Positions 17,301-26,715 of a stretch of DNA of 31,837 nucleotides are shown piece after piece; position 1 is the first letter of the stretch, and the number at the start of each line of letters is the position of its first letter. Location: contig PDIM01000033.1 in assembly GCA_002811675.1 (NCBI GenBank), positions 1 to 31,837 on the forward strand. Reading direction: 5' to 3'. Position numbers and translations under genes: made by a program. The stretch is from Ichthyosporea sp. XGB-2017a. Its lineage: Eukaryota > Opisthokonta > Ichthyosporea. A model generated the notes under the pieces. It saw only the letters and a program-made list of their open reading frames with translations. It had not been told where the DNA came from and made no database searches.

Positions 17301-19622
17301 TCTTGTATGTCATCATTGTTTAATACTGATATGATTGAATATGCGCTTGGAAAAACTGGTGATAATATGGGAAATATAATGAAAGAGGATATACCTGAGC
17401 TAATGAAAGAGCTGTGCAAACACCGCTTGTTTGTTCACGCACGCCCTGTTGATTTGGTTAAGGCAGAAGTAGATGGAGTTTATTCTATTTTACGTGAAAT
17501 TGGGGCAGTCAAAGACGATGAAATATGGTTTAAGTTTGTTCGTAAAAACACAAAGTTCGCAGTATACGAGCTATTGAATGATGAGATCCGTTGCAGTCTG
17601 CATACTGGGCTATCAAAATACGTAGAGGGCTTTCTGAAAGGCCAGGCGCCTTCGGTGGCAACTCAAGTATTCTTTGGAAGTAATTCAAAACTAGCAGGCC
17701 TATATGGCGAATCGTTTCAGTATTTAGTCAGTGCTCTAAAGCGCATGCACGGGTACAGCTCCGGAGAGGGATCTGCTGGCAAAATTTTATGTAATAGCGG
17801 ACTTGAGACAAAATTTGGCTACGAACATCCGCTGGCGTTGAAGTGTGTCGAGCTAACACAGGAAGTTTTACCTCAGCTATTAAAAACAAAAGAGCTTCCA
17901 AGTAATGAAGATTTGATGATATTCAGTTTTTTATCAACAAGAACTCAATTCATTCTGAGAAACTACGACTGCTTCGAGAAAGCTGCTGAAAAGGCATTTC
18001 AAATTCATGGACTTAAGACCCTTACTCATGGCCCCGATATGGTAGTTATTAATATCCTCAAAGGTTTTAGAGCACGCTCTGAGCTTAAAAGTTTTATTCG
18101 AAGCCTAACCAAAAGGAGGTATGACAATGAGCTATCTTGTGTGGAGCAGAGAAAGGCTATCCTTTGCCACGATTATGTTGTAAACTCCCTCCTTATAGGA
18201 AGGATAACATTTAAAGTGGGCAAAGCATTGAGAGATGGCATAAATTCACTGAATGGAAACGGGATGAACGTGGTTGCTTTTACATCTATGCTTGCCGTTT
18301 TAAGTTCTCTTTTGCCTTTATTTAATCATTTCAAGCTCGTTAGAGAGCTTCTCTCATTCACAATTAGTTCTGCCCAGAATATGGAGGCAGAATCAGATCA
18401 GCATTCGATCAAGTTCATCTATTACTTTTTGGGAATAACGTATCTACAGAAAGGTCGTTATAATCTGGCTTTGTCTTTTATGAAACAATCCGGTGAAATA
18501 GTTTCTTGTACCCAATATCTGCTTCTCTCTTCCCTTGCTAAGGTATGTGAGGGGTATTATGGGCAAGCAACTACCGACTTAGCGCGCTTTCACAATCCAG
18601 GATCTGATTGGGTGTCAGTTCATTCAAATGACGATCCGTTGTTTGTCGAGGCAATTAGCGCGTTTATTGACATCGAAACTTCATCATTCGAGGGTCAGCT
18701 GCAAACGGCATCTGCAGTTGCAACAAGTCACCAAACGCTCCTTGGCAACGGCATTAAAGGCACAAAGTCGTATATGTTGACATACCTTGGAATTACGTCC
18801 GCGTTGTGTGTAATATATGCTAGGGAGAATAACATCGATGCCGCTGCAGAACTCATCCCAGAATGCTTAACATTAATACCCCGATGTGAAAATCTAAACA
18901 CAAGGCGTCAATATGGGAAACGAAACTACTACCATATGGTATTGCACAGAACATTTTTTACAGTGGCGGGTATATATGTAGTTGAAGTGTTACTTCGCAT
19001 TTGGGTGGAAGAGAATAATAAGGGATCAAAGCGAGCTAAAAAGTACAGAAAACTGTTCCTAAAATTTTACGAAAGAATGTTAGAAGCTTGTACAAAAATT
19101 GCCCATCCACCATATCACGTCGCACGACTAAAAAAACTTAAAGCCTGCCAGTTATTCATGGACAAAAATTTTGCCTTATCGGCAGCTTTATTCAACGAAG
19201 TCTTGGAAATTTGCCACGAAAATAATCTATTTTCGACTTTTGATTCTACCTGGTATCACGCCCACTTTTTGTTTTCATCCAAACATTCAAAACAGCCCTT
19301 TGACCTTGACTCATCAGAGCATTCCGCGTATACAAAGCCTTTCAGAGAATTCCAAACTGTACGATCGGGCGGAGAAACTTATTCCGAGTCCCCTATACGC
19401 AATATAGACGCAGCAGAAAAGGGAAAGCTCTGGGTTCGAAATGCTCTTGGGCATCTAGCCCTTAGGCAGGCCTATTGCTTTTCATTTTCATCCAACATTG
19501 CCCAACTGGTTAAGAAAGCGTACACTCAAGACGCGCAGAAAGCCGATATGTTTTCATTCGAAGAGCTTCTATCACGATTCGGAACAGAAAGCCCCATAGC
19601 CTCAGGACAATCCCAGGGATAG
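14352..19622 (+). CDS. ADCY10: Soluble adenylyl cyclase (ADCY10-type), two cyclase domains plus NTPase
   Basis: 1756 residues in one exon, from the ATG at 14352. It should make cAMP from ATP; the animal enzyme responds to bicarbonate and calcium and acts in cytosol, cilia and sperm tails. A disordered N-terminus of about 185 residues contains RGRRSSV (Ser130 fits PKA consensus). Cyclase domain C1 (about 188-360) has the metal-binding Asp195 (IADVSGFS) and Asp245 (KYAGDALL) and the adenine-site Lys241. C2 (about 415-620) has GDSVNMSARLMKY with Asn574 and Arg578, matching the catalytic Asn/Arg pair. So all key residues of a working heterodimer are present. A STAND-type NTPase follows (about 650-930): P-loop YGVGPGKS (Lys678), one residue off the standard GxxxxGKS spacing, and Walker B YLVHDSHWMD (Asp823). 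The remainder is helical and TPR-like. Human ADCY10 has 1610 residues. The last 21 bp overlap SKI3. Confidence 0.93.
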   Translation: MSEVGEAVLSEPRGSEGIALPQQVVPLPNIQKPSNSSSPSKPIVIETISTAGKMPPLGEDILHAESQYSFNADVNHSNQTLAVMGSNQMLEKGKMVGSSASIVSLQQHLRQVKKSHKRETGGMKRGRRSSVAVNVKKTNGKDKVSVSSNVHQENCHELRKFLSNVLISHYVEHPENIRSDKVGINKLRGAFMIADVSGFSKLSAKLEQAGPKGAERMCQFLNRYYTLMINIIVKYGGDILKYAGDALLVIFREATEEAKYIPSFYTQKTVCMASCQAAIEMTNQLTGYKLEDDVTLSLHIGIVYGDFLGLHFGQLDSERWEYIVVGKPLHNLGEIVDTALPGETAVSLEVAEILKEEGEFTISQIEKPDVNVQHSRILLNMKESCLKALEEANEQKRKCLDITDDEMIDAFEILESYVVVPVRIIVDLGLNTIWLNEIRRITTIFIGFPTILQGSEDVEAGDTDFIDQYQTAFSQLVSIVHSRRGSVLQCIVDDKGTLFIAAFGMPPLSHNEDIESAVQTCLDYKSIRLNTKVPFGKRDYTAGFSIGITTGIAFIGVVGSEEHCAYTLIGDSVNMSARLMKYPYASHNILCDSTTYEETKNLFVYRNMGSIKVKGKEERLDVYRPIERIIPDLNDMKGTFLEKSVLQLASVGLKAIDRSGNGGQAIYVGVQYGVGPGKSNILNLLKQALMREMRDVDTPSFTLDVFVTGCTFTDSHAPLFALRHLLMHLLDVNDSDSLKAKEQKILDFFASEISDVMPKLFLLNEILFVDFASQEEVSAPGGDMKDSMVSNEGGINYEGLTDLLVKMIDIRKGEGALCYLVHDSHWMDEDSLRIIVSALPRLKRYIVYSCSYYFEFLQNIDPDITKGGRDTTPLFRKVDLNKMEQDYDRGHDILMPSLSEESAPKKSSKRASLLNPIAGFQKIKNYIAVKNVFNKLGINVDYMMKKSSAVSQAPSSLELTTIENEIHAFDSFPTRAQMIVKTASCMSSLFNTDMIEYALGKTGDNMGNIMKEDIPELMKELCKHRLFVHARPVDLVKAEVDGVYSILREIGAVKDDEIWFKFVRKNTKFAVYELLNDEIRCSLHTGLSKYVEGFLKGQAPSVATQVFFGSNSKLAGLYGESFQYLVSALKRMHGYSSGEGSAGKILCNSGLETKFGYEHPLALKCVELTQEVLPQLLKTKELPSNEDLMIFSFLSTRTQFILRNYDCFEKAAEKAFQIHGLKTLTHGPDMVVINILKGFRARSELKSFIRSLTKRRYDNELSCVEQRKAILCHDYVVNSLLIGRITFKVGKALRDGINSLNGNGMNVVAFTSMLAVLSSLLPLFNHFKLVRELLSFTISSAQNMEAESDQHSIKFIYYFLGITYLQKGRYNLALSFMKQSGEIVSCTQYLLLSSLAKVCEGYYGQATTDLARFHNPGSDWVSVHSNDDPLFVEAISAFIDIETSSFEGQLQTASAVATSHQTLLGNGIKGTKSYMLTYLGITSALCVIYARENNIDAAAELIPECLTLIPRCENLNTRRQYGKRNYYHMVLHRTFFTVAGIYVVEVLLRIWVEENNKGSKRAKKYRKLFLKFYERMLEACTKIAHPPYHVARLKKLKACQLFMDKNFALSAALFNEVLEICHENNLFSTFDSTWYHAHFLFSSKHSKQPFDLDSSEHSAYTKPFREFQTVRSGGETYSESPIRNIDAAEKGKLWVRNALGHLALRQAYCFSFSSNIAQLVKKAYTQDAQKADMFSFEELLSRFGTESPIASGQSQG
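19187..19192 (-). terminator. Candidate AATAAA for SKI3 inside the cyclase CDS
   Basis: First exact AATAAA found downstream of the SKI3 stop on the minus strand, about 410 nt away and inside the cyclase coding region. A nearer variant hexamer could be used instead. Confidence 0.3.
19602..19622. other. Tail-to-tail coding overlap of cyclase and SKI3
   Basis: The cyclase TAG is at 19620-19622 on the plus strand and the SKI3 TGA at 19602-19604 on the minus strand. Twenty-one base pairs therefore encode the C-termini of both proteins, and their 3' UTRs must lie inside each other's coding sequence. Confidence 0.85.
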
Positions 19623-22600
19623 AAGCGTACCCTCTTCAAGTTCTGACCAGAACATCTTGGATAGCGATGTATGCTTCTGCAGCAGTGACGCTATAGGTAA
19701 ATCCTTTGTATTTGCCACCGAGCTTTCTACTACATTCTGCTCCCTAAATAACTCGAAGCCAAGTTCAAAGCTGAAAGGATGCATGTTTTGCATGCTTTCG
19801 ATCAGCAGTGACAGTTCATTCTTGGCTTTTACCTTATCCTTAAGATCCTTACGGGCCATAAAGGACTTTAACATAGAGATACAGAGAAAAAAGCAGGCAA
19901 TTCCTACAAGGCCGCCACAGGCTGCGATTGGAGATTCTTGGAGCCCCACCATTTCTTTCAGGCTTAGATTAAAGAAGCGCTTAGCATTTTTATATTCATT
20001 AAGAACATAAAATTGATAGCCGTTTAAAAAGAGCGACAAAGCTTTAACATGTTCATTCTCGCTATTTAATAAAGGTTCTAAGGTTGTCCTAGCTAGATCA
20101 TTATCATTAGACTTAATCAAATGAAAAGCCAACTGAGCGAGCATCCAATGGCACTGATCATGAACGGGCCTATCTGGGATTTTACTTTCCACACACCTTG
20201 TATTTGCTTCGTTAACGCATTGTAGTGCAGCAGAAGTTTGGCCCGAAGAACACATTACCAAAGCTGCGTAACTTACAATGTGTAACTCTTCGCCAGGAGT
20301 TAATATTCGTTGGTTCAGAGCAACATCAAGTAATTGAAAAAGCTCCCTCAAGCACATCGTTACAGATGCGGTATCATTCACTTGAAGAGCACACCAACTA
20401 CGAAGAAGATGTATCCGAGCATTGGACATAACTCCAGCATAATCTGGCATCACTTCAAGTTTTCCTAGCCTTTGCAAAATCTCACAAGGAAGCTCCTGAT
20501 CAGCGATACTGCCATGGACGCATTTACAAAACGCTCGTGCAACTGAATACCATTTGCGAACGACATCTTTTGTGCTTTCTTCCAAATCTTCACTGAGCCA
20601 CTCAACCTTATCTAAGCCACATTCAATCGTCATAATAAGATCCACTTTACAATTACCAGCCTTGCACACTTTCGCAAGCAAGCACATACACAGAGCAAGC
20701 CATCCATCAAGATTCAAAGGATTCACCCGAACACATGCCTGGGCTCTACTCAATATCTGCTCTTCATGTGCCCGTCGCGCTGTATCGTCATCAGCAAACG
20801 AATATCCCCCAAATGCACTCAACACGCGTGCATTTAGGCAACATATCCAGGAGAAATTTATATGTCCGATGACATCCCCACTCGGGCTTGTAACTGAACA
20901 CATATTCATGGTCCATTTGGACGAAATTAGTGCCAAATCGACTGCACTGCGCAAGCGCTTTGCTGTAAACAGTGTACGTAAGGCCCATATATCCCTACGC
21001 ATGGGAAATTCATGATTCAATTTCGCCAACTGCCTATTGCAAAGAGCATAATCACCTTGCAGATCAGCGAAACCAGCAAAAAGTGTCTCCCAGCTTACCG
21101 AGAAAAACTCATCTTCAGGAACCTTGCAGCTTCCAAACCTCTCTTTCAGTTCGCCTAGGGCTGCTGCCGTAATATCAGTATTATGTAAGTAAAGTCCCAT
21201 GGCAGATAAAAGTAGCAAGGATTTGGTATAAGAAGGCAGGGTTTCGGAGCAACCAATAAGAATTTCCTCGGCTTGGGGATAATTGCCAGATGCAAAGGCA
21301 ACAAGGGCCATTGAGCTTAAAATATCTCCAAGAATGTATGCGTTATCTGGGGTATCTACTTTGGCTAACTCAAGTGCCCTATCAAAGTATGTAAAACTTG
21401 TTTCATAATCCTCTTGGTGAAAGGCATTGCGGCCCATCAATAACAAGCATTGAAAATCGGTTGAACAGATAGTCGAAAGTTTCTCATCTACAAACTCCAA
21501 CTTCTTTTTCAATAGAGTGCAGATTCTCAATCGATTTCGAACGCACATTTTAAGTTTACGTTCGTCTCCATATGATAGAGTTACGGCTTCTGCTGCACTA
21601 GCGTAAAGCCACTCAGCGCGCTTGTGCAGTCCTACTAATTCATGAAATATTCCCATCAAAGATTGCATCATAGCGACATTAGCTTGCTTGATATTAGCAT
21701 CACTGCCTTCCATTTGGTTGAGAAATACCTGTAACACAAAATACCCATTTTGAATATCATGGTCAATTGAAACATGCTTATCATGTGCACTTTTCCTCTT
21801 CGGGTTCATGAATGAAAGAACAAGGCTGTACCACGAGTACCCAATCTCGGTCAATCCGGGGCAACTCATTGTTCCACTACCAGAGGACTTGCTATTATTA
21901 ATGTATGTCCAGTCAAGTTGCAAGGCCTGTTCAAACAATCCAAGAACTTCCTTATACGACTTACAGGCCTCTTCGTCATTTGATTCGTTTACTCCCGGAA
22001 TGGTTCCATGCAAAAGTATCGCAACCAAAGCCTGCCCTGACCAGGCCCTACTATATAGTGGTTCGTGACGCTGAGCATTGCTAAAGCATGCATGGGCTTG
22101 ATGGACGAGTTTCAAACCATGGCGACCCAGATGAAGTGCTTGGCGCAATAAAATGACCCCCAAAGAAGTCCAATTTTTGGCTGAACGATCATTCATGCAC
22201 AGGCTTAGAACAGAAAAGTGGATTGCAACTTCCAAGAGCTCGCTATAGCTATTACTATATGTCCCTCTTTTACCAGAGACCCGAACATCGTTGGCAAGGC
22301 GTTGCAAGAGGAAGCCATAGGTTCTACAAAGAGAGTCATTCGAAATAAAACCTTCTCCGCTATGGGAATTGTACTCAACGGCAGTCCTAACTGCATCAAT
22401 TGCCTTCAACAGTTTACCTTGATAAAAGTAGGTAATGCAGAGTGAATGATACAAAGTGGATTTCAGGCCATCAAAATGCGAACGAGCGGAACCCTTTGTC
22501 CGATGTTCATGGGATGAAACAAACGTAATCCCAGACATAAGGCAGTTACACCCTAACCCAAGAAACAGTCGATGAATATCTTTAATGTCTAATGCCGCTA

Positions 22601-25600
22601 CGTTGTCCACACCTATCGAAGTAACAGTTTCACACAATGCTTCTACGTTGGTCAAGTCCTTTGCAGCAGTGCAAGCTACATTTCTCGAAAAGGTGAGGAT
22701 GTCAGCTATTAGCTTCAAACAATCCACGCACGGAATAACAAACGCTATGTCATCATTTGCTATAGAGCATCCAATATTCGAAGTCAATGCCATCGCCCCC
22801 TTGCAAGCGTAAGACACGCTCTTTTGCACTAAATTCCAAGATTTTTCGCAATTCCCAGATGCAAAGCAACTTTTGGCTCTGATGAAAGAGATTTCAGCCA
22901 AGCCCTTATATATCAGCATGGACCACGAGGGCCCTCCGCAAAGGGCAACGTTACCACTTTCTTTAGAATGACGGTCGCCTATACTTTCACGACACATTTT
23001 GTAACATTGGTCACCGATTAAAAATACATGACCCGCTTGCTCGAGGTTCCCTAGTTTCTTAAATGCCCCTCCTATCTTTTGTAAACAATAAAGTACTATA
23101 TCAACTTTATCCCTCTCACTTTTGAATGTCCTGAGTCCCTCTAAAATCTCAAGCTCTAGGACCACTTTCTTATCGCATTTTGAGGCCAAAGAAAATGCTT
23201 TTGCAAATGCTTTTGTACAGGCTACAAACTTTCCCAAGCTTTCATAAATTTCACCTAAGGCAATCCACACATACACATTATCAGAGTCGCATCTTGAACA
23301 GCGCTGAAGAAAACTCTCGGCTTCAACATAATTTCCTTTCCGCTGATGATGGAGACCCATTCCAAAAAAGGCCCACGGAGCATGTCTAGGACTGGCAACT
23401 TTCACGACCATTTGGTTTAGCGGGAAAATGTAGCTGCTCCCTAGCTCACTATTGCCAACACACAATTGATGAATCTCTTTCGCCAGAGATTCAAACTCAC
23501 ACGGCTCCTGCATTCCTAAACAAAATGTGGAGCCCAACGGAAAGGCTGCATGTGGTTCACAAATGAAAATCCCACTACTGACAAGGGCAACAAGGGGGTT
23601 TGCTTCGGCCATCATAATTACTTCCGTTCTTTCGTTAAAACCACTCTCAAAAAGCTTAAGCGCCTTAAAAAAACTTCTCATTGATATAGAGAATGATTTC
23701 TTCAGAGTTGTAGAATCGCCCTTCGCCCCTTGCCGTAAAAGTGAAAAGTGTAAAAAGTAAATTCTCCCCAAAATATAAATAAAATATGCATTGCTTGAAA
23801 ACAGATTGCATGCCTTCATAATACAAAAAAGGCCTCTTTCTAAACAAAATCCATTCCTTGAAGGTTTAAGATTAACGGGGCACTCGCCCAAAAATCCAGT
23901 ATCCATATCATCACAGGTGCCAATATAGCACCGAGCAAGAAAGTAATAGCAATATGAGAGAGAAAGTTTGAATTTTTCGGCGGTCGATGGGGATTGATAG
24001 AGTTCTTCAAACAATAACAGCGCCAAGTAGAGCTTTTCAGTACTCTTTTCGTATGATTTCAAGCCATGCAAAGCGACACCATATAAGAAAAGAGATATTG
24101 CCTGAAGCGCCTTTCCTTCTTCGCTTTCAAGGGAGCTCCAAATAAAATTATTGAAAAAGTCATCTAGCACTGATATGCATTCCAGGTGGCAATGTTTTAT
24201 AATCAGCACTTTGCATACAAGGAGAAAACTCCCACAAAAAGTGTCGGGGTCCTGGGCTTTCAGTGCTGCGTATGTTCCACTTTTTAACGCCACTTCAAAC
24301 CATCTCTTTTCGATAGCACATACGCATATTCGCATCAAAATATCAACGGTTAACCGTGAAAAAACCGGTAAAGAAATCGAAAGGTAGCATGGGTGGATTT
24401 GCTCCCAAAACATGCTTTTCATACACAAGTTAATTAAGTCAGAATCATCAACAATCTGAACGTTAGATTCTTCATTCTCACTCAACGGAGCAAAGGAAAA
24501 GCTCACAAATGACTTTAGGTTATCAAGGCAGCTTTCCTGAAGAGTCTTTAACCATTTAGATCTATTAACAAGGTACTGAAAGTTTCCATCATCAAACGTT
24601 GGCAATGTTTCTTTTGCCTTTTGGGACACTTCACAAGAGTCAAATATATCAGCAATACGCTTATTAATCTGCGTAAGAGTATTCACACACAAAGACAAGC
24701 TAGAGAGATTGTCTCCAATCATACCAAAAATGTGTCCAACAGCAGCCCCGATAGACGCGCATGGGTATTGAAATTGTAAGGAGCGCTTAAGTGCACCCAT
24801 TGATGGCTGAAGCTCTTCGGCAAGCCATTTGGAAAACATTTTTGACTTCGGTTCACAAACCAGAAGAGTAGAAATTACCTTGCTCAGCTCTCTATAATCT
24901 AGCCCGTCAATTTTAGGAAAAACTTTATCGGTTTGTTTCAGAATAAGGTACAATTTTTCCCTTTTTAACTCGAGGGACGCCCCCCGTTCCTTGTGGTTTT
25001 TATATGCCACAGAAGATCCCGCACATAAGAGATCAAGCATTCTTTGGAATGCTCTTGAATTCCTTGGGTCAAATCCCAAAATAAGCTGAAGACACTTTTC
25101 TACTGTTTCGTGTATGCATTTAATACGGTCCAAAAGATCACACTCTGCAACAAGAAGTTCATTTCGGTACCCCAAAAGACAGTCAACAGACGACCACAAA
25201 ACATTACGCAAAGCGCCAACCATTTCTGCGTCCTTAAACTTGTCTAAATCAATCTGCTCATAAGTCAAAATTTTGGGAGAGGCATTGTCGCCGATCACCC
25301 CAAAGGGATACGTCACTTGCCTTTCAACTGTACACCTTTCAGTAATCCCCTTACACAATTTCATTGAGTTGGCACACAGAACAATAGCCTCGTCTATCTT
25401 TTCCGCATCTTTATCCAAGTCTCTCAGTCGTTTCGAGTAAACTTCGATAAGGGCAACGAGTCCTTCTCGGTATCTCACAGAGTATTTCCCTTTCTCCATA
25501 CCCCCAATCAATACTGTGCCAGTCGAAGACTCTTCAATTTCCCACAAAAGTGACCAAATCACCTCAATATCTGTAACTTCTTGCTCAACAAAGCCAACAA

Positions 25601-25997
25601 GTTTGCCCAGCAACCCATCGTATTTTGCTTTTTTTTCAACATCGCCACCTTGAAGTAGCTTTAGGAGGCCTTGGTAAGCCCCAACAATTTTTCTTTTACC
25701 TTCATTCCCGCCATCCTGGCATACTTCTGGATGTTTTTCTATCAGAGCCAACAGGCCCATATACCCAAGCTGGTTCTTTGGGTCAATTTCAATGGCCTTC
25801 ATATATGCCTGTCTAGCTTGACCAAAATTTCCAAGGCCTTCAGTGGCCACCCCGACAAAAACAAAAGCATTGACATTATCCTTATCAATACTTAGCACCC
25901 CTTTACAAGCCTTGATTGCCTTCTTGTACTCTTTGGCACCGAGATTCTCTTTCGCTGCTTTCAGCCCAGCCTTCACGGCACTTGCATCACTGCTCAT
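19602..25997 (-). CDS. SKIC3: SKI3/TTC37-like TPR scaffold of the SKI complex
   Basis: 2131 residues in one exon, from the ATG at 25997. The family scaffolds the cytosolic SKI complex with the helicase SKI2 and WD-repeat SKI8, feeding mRNA into the exosome for 3'-5' decay. The N-terminus closely follows human TTC37: KEYKKAIKACKGVL, NAFVFVGVA, a TPR pair at about 23-90, then a YQGLLKLL segment. Further TPR-like helical pairs are spread through the chain, for example at about 875-950 (GLHHQRKGNYVEAESFLQRC, then IALGEIYESLGKF). It is much longer than human TTC37 (1564) or yeast Ski3 (1432); the extra length seems spread through linkers and additional repeats. No introns are needed. It is convergent with the cyclase and divergent from the orphan gene. 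Orthology is best supported by the N-terminus and the overall TPR design. Confidence 0.85.
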   Translation of the reverse strand: MSSDASAVKAGLKAAKENLGAKEYKKAIKACKGVLSIDKDNVNAFVFVGVATEGLGNFGQARQAYMKAIEIDPKNQLGYMGLLALIEKHPEVCQDGGNEGKRKIVGAYQGLLKLLQGGDVEKKAKYDGLLGKLVGFVEQEVTDIEVIWSLLWEIEESSTGTVLIGGMEKGKYSVRYREGLVALIEVYSKRLRDLDKDAEKIDEAIVLCANSMKLCKGITERCTVERQVTYPFGVIGDNASPKILTYEQIDLDKFKDAEMVGALRNVLWSSVDCLLGYRNELLVAECDLLDRIKCIHETVEKCLQLILGFDPRNSRAFQRMLDLLCAGSSVAYKNHKERGASLELKREKLYLILKQTDKVFPKIDGLDYRELSKVISTLLVCEPKSKMFSKWLAEELQPSMGALKRSLQFQYPCASIGAAVGHIFGMIGDNLSSLSLCVNTLTQINKRIADIFDSCEVSQKAKETLPTFDDGNFQYLVNRSKWLKTLQESCLDNLKSFVSFSFAPLSENEESNVQIVDDSDLINLCMKSMFWEQIHPCYLSISLPVFSRLTVDILMRICVCAIEKRWFEVALKSGTYAALKAQDPDTFCGSFLLVCKVLIIKHCHLECISVLDDFFNNFIWSSLESEEGKALQAISLFLYGVALHGLKSYEKSTEKLYLALLLFEELYQSPSTAEKFKLSLSYCYYFLARCYIGTCDDMDTGFLGECPVNLKPSRNGFCLERGLFCIMKACNLFSSNAYFIYILGRIYFLHFSLLRQGAKGDSTTLKKSFSISMRSFFKALKLFESGFNERTEVIMMAEANPLVALVSSGIFICEPHAAFPLGSTFCLGMQEPCEFESLAKEIHQLCVGNSELGSSYIFPLNQMVVKVASPRHAPWAFFGMGLHHQRKGNYVEAESFLQRCSRCDSDNVYVWIALGEIYESLGKFVACTKAFAKAFSLASKCDKKVVLELEILEGLRTFKSERDKVDIVLYCLQKIGGAFKKLGNLEQAGHVFLIGDQCYKMCRESIGDRHSKESGNVALCGGPSWSMLIYKGLAEISFIRAKSCFASGNCEKSWNLVQKSVSYACKGAMALTSNIGCSIANDDIAFVIPCVDCLKLIADILTFSRNVACTAAKDLTNVEALCETVTSIGVDNVAALDIKDIHRLFLGLGCNCLMSGITFVSSHEHRTKGSARSHFDGLKSTLYHSLCITYFYQGKLLKAIDAVRTAVEYNSHSGEGFISNDSLCRTYGFLLQRLANDVRVSGKRGTYSNSYSELLEVAIHFSVLSLCMNDRSAKNWTSLGVILLRQALHLGRHGLKLVHQAHACFSNAQRHEPLYSRAWSGQALVAILLHGTIPGVNESNDEEACKSYKEVLGLFEQALQLDWTYINNSKSSGSGTMSCPGLTEIGYSWYSLVLSFMNPKRKSAHDKHVSIDHDIQNGYFVLQVFLNQMEGSDANIKQANVAMMQSLMGIFHELVGLHKRAEWLYASAAEAVTLSYGDERKLKMCVRNRLRICTLLKKKLEFVDEKLSTICSTDFQCLLLMGRNAFHQEDYETSFTYFDRALELAKVDTPDNAYILGDILSSMALVAFASGNYPQAEEILIGCSETLPSYTKSLLLLSAMGLYLHNTDITAAALGELKERFGSCKVPEDEFFSVSWETLFAGFADLQGDYALCNRQLAKLNHEFPMRRDIWALRTLFTAKRLRSAVDLALISSKWTMNMCSVTSPSGDVIGHINFSWICCLNARVLSAFGGYSFADDDTARRAHEEQILSRAQACVRVNPLNLDGWLALCMCLLAKVCKAGNCKVDLIMTIECGLDKVEWLSEDLEESTKDVVRKWYSVARAFCKCVHGSIADQELPCEILQRLGKLEVMPDYAGVMSNARIHLLRSWCALQVNDTASVTMCLRELFQLLDVALNQRILTPGEELHIVSYAALVMCSSGQTSAALQCVNEANTRCVESKIPDRPVHDQCHWMLAQLAFHLIKSNDNDLARTTLEPLLNSENEHVKALSLFLNGYQFYVLNEYKNAKRFFNLSLKEMVGLQESPIAACGGLVGIACFFLCISMLKSFMARKDLKDKVKAKNELSLLIESMQNMHPFSFELGFELFREQNVVESSVANTKDLPIASLLQKHTSLSKMFWSELEEGTLLSLGLS
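20068..20073 (+). terminator. Candidate AATAAA for the cyclase inside the SKI3 CDS
   Basis: First exact AATAAA after the cyclase stop on the plus strand, 446 nt away and inside SKI3. An ATTAAA variant lies nearer, at 19968-19973. Confidence 0.3.
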
Positions 25998-26715
25998 TCT
26001 TTAAAACAGTAACCACCACTACTTATTCACTACCCGTAAAGAGTGCCGGCCTTAAAGTAGCTATTTCTCTTTCCTCTCTCCCCCTTTAACAAAGATAGCA
26101 ATCCCACTTGGTGGCCTAATCAGTCAGTCTCAGTCTCTCTCTCCCACACAGACTATCAGTGTGGTAGAGCAGGGGGGGGTTGAAACAAGAACACTGCATA
26201 GGGAAGAGGAGGAGGATCAGCTGTGCTGGCTTTGTCTATGGCTTCTGAGAGTCATGAGGGTGAGTAGGGGGAGAACTCTAATTCCCTCGAGGGATTTACC
26301 CCTGGACTGACTGTCCTGGGCTGAGCCATCTACCCACTTGTGGCTGTGAAGTGATATTCCTCCTCCATAACACACATAACTCCAGGGAAGGAGTAAAGGT
26401 GCACAGCAAGAAGGAAGGGCATTGATGCTCTGCTTACCTGATCAACCCCTCCTCCTATTCCTATCAAATCTTGCACTGTCTTGAGGAGCTGCCATACCAG
26501 TGTCACCACGACCCTCTTTGTGTTGTGTGGTAGCTTTTCTGTTGAAGAAGAGGTATCGTAGTCAAACAAGTGGAGTCTCTATTGAGCTGGGATCTGTGAA
26601 ATACTGGAGTGCTTAAGGCTTGAGGGTGTATTTCTGGGCCATTTAATGCTGTGACTACATTTGCTCTGTAATCTTCACCGAGTTAGTGAGGGATTATTTT
26701 AATAGTGCTGTAAAT
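25998..26715. promoter_or_regulatory. Divergent intergenic region (SKI3 and orphan gene)
   Basis: The 718 nt separate two divergent ATGs and presumably hold both promoters. Visible features: a CT-rich run (about 26070-26155), a G8 run at about 26172, and a possible splice donor ATGAGG|GTGAGT at about 26254. That donor could mark a 5' exon of the plus-strand gene, but I found no frame-matching acceptor. No coding gene is supported. Confidence 0.4.
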
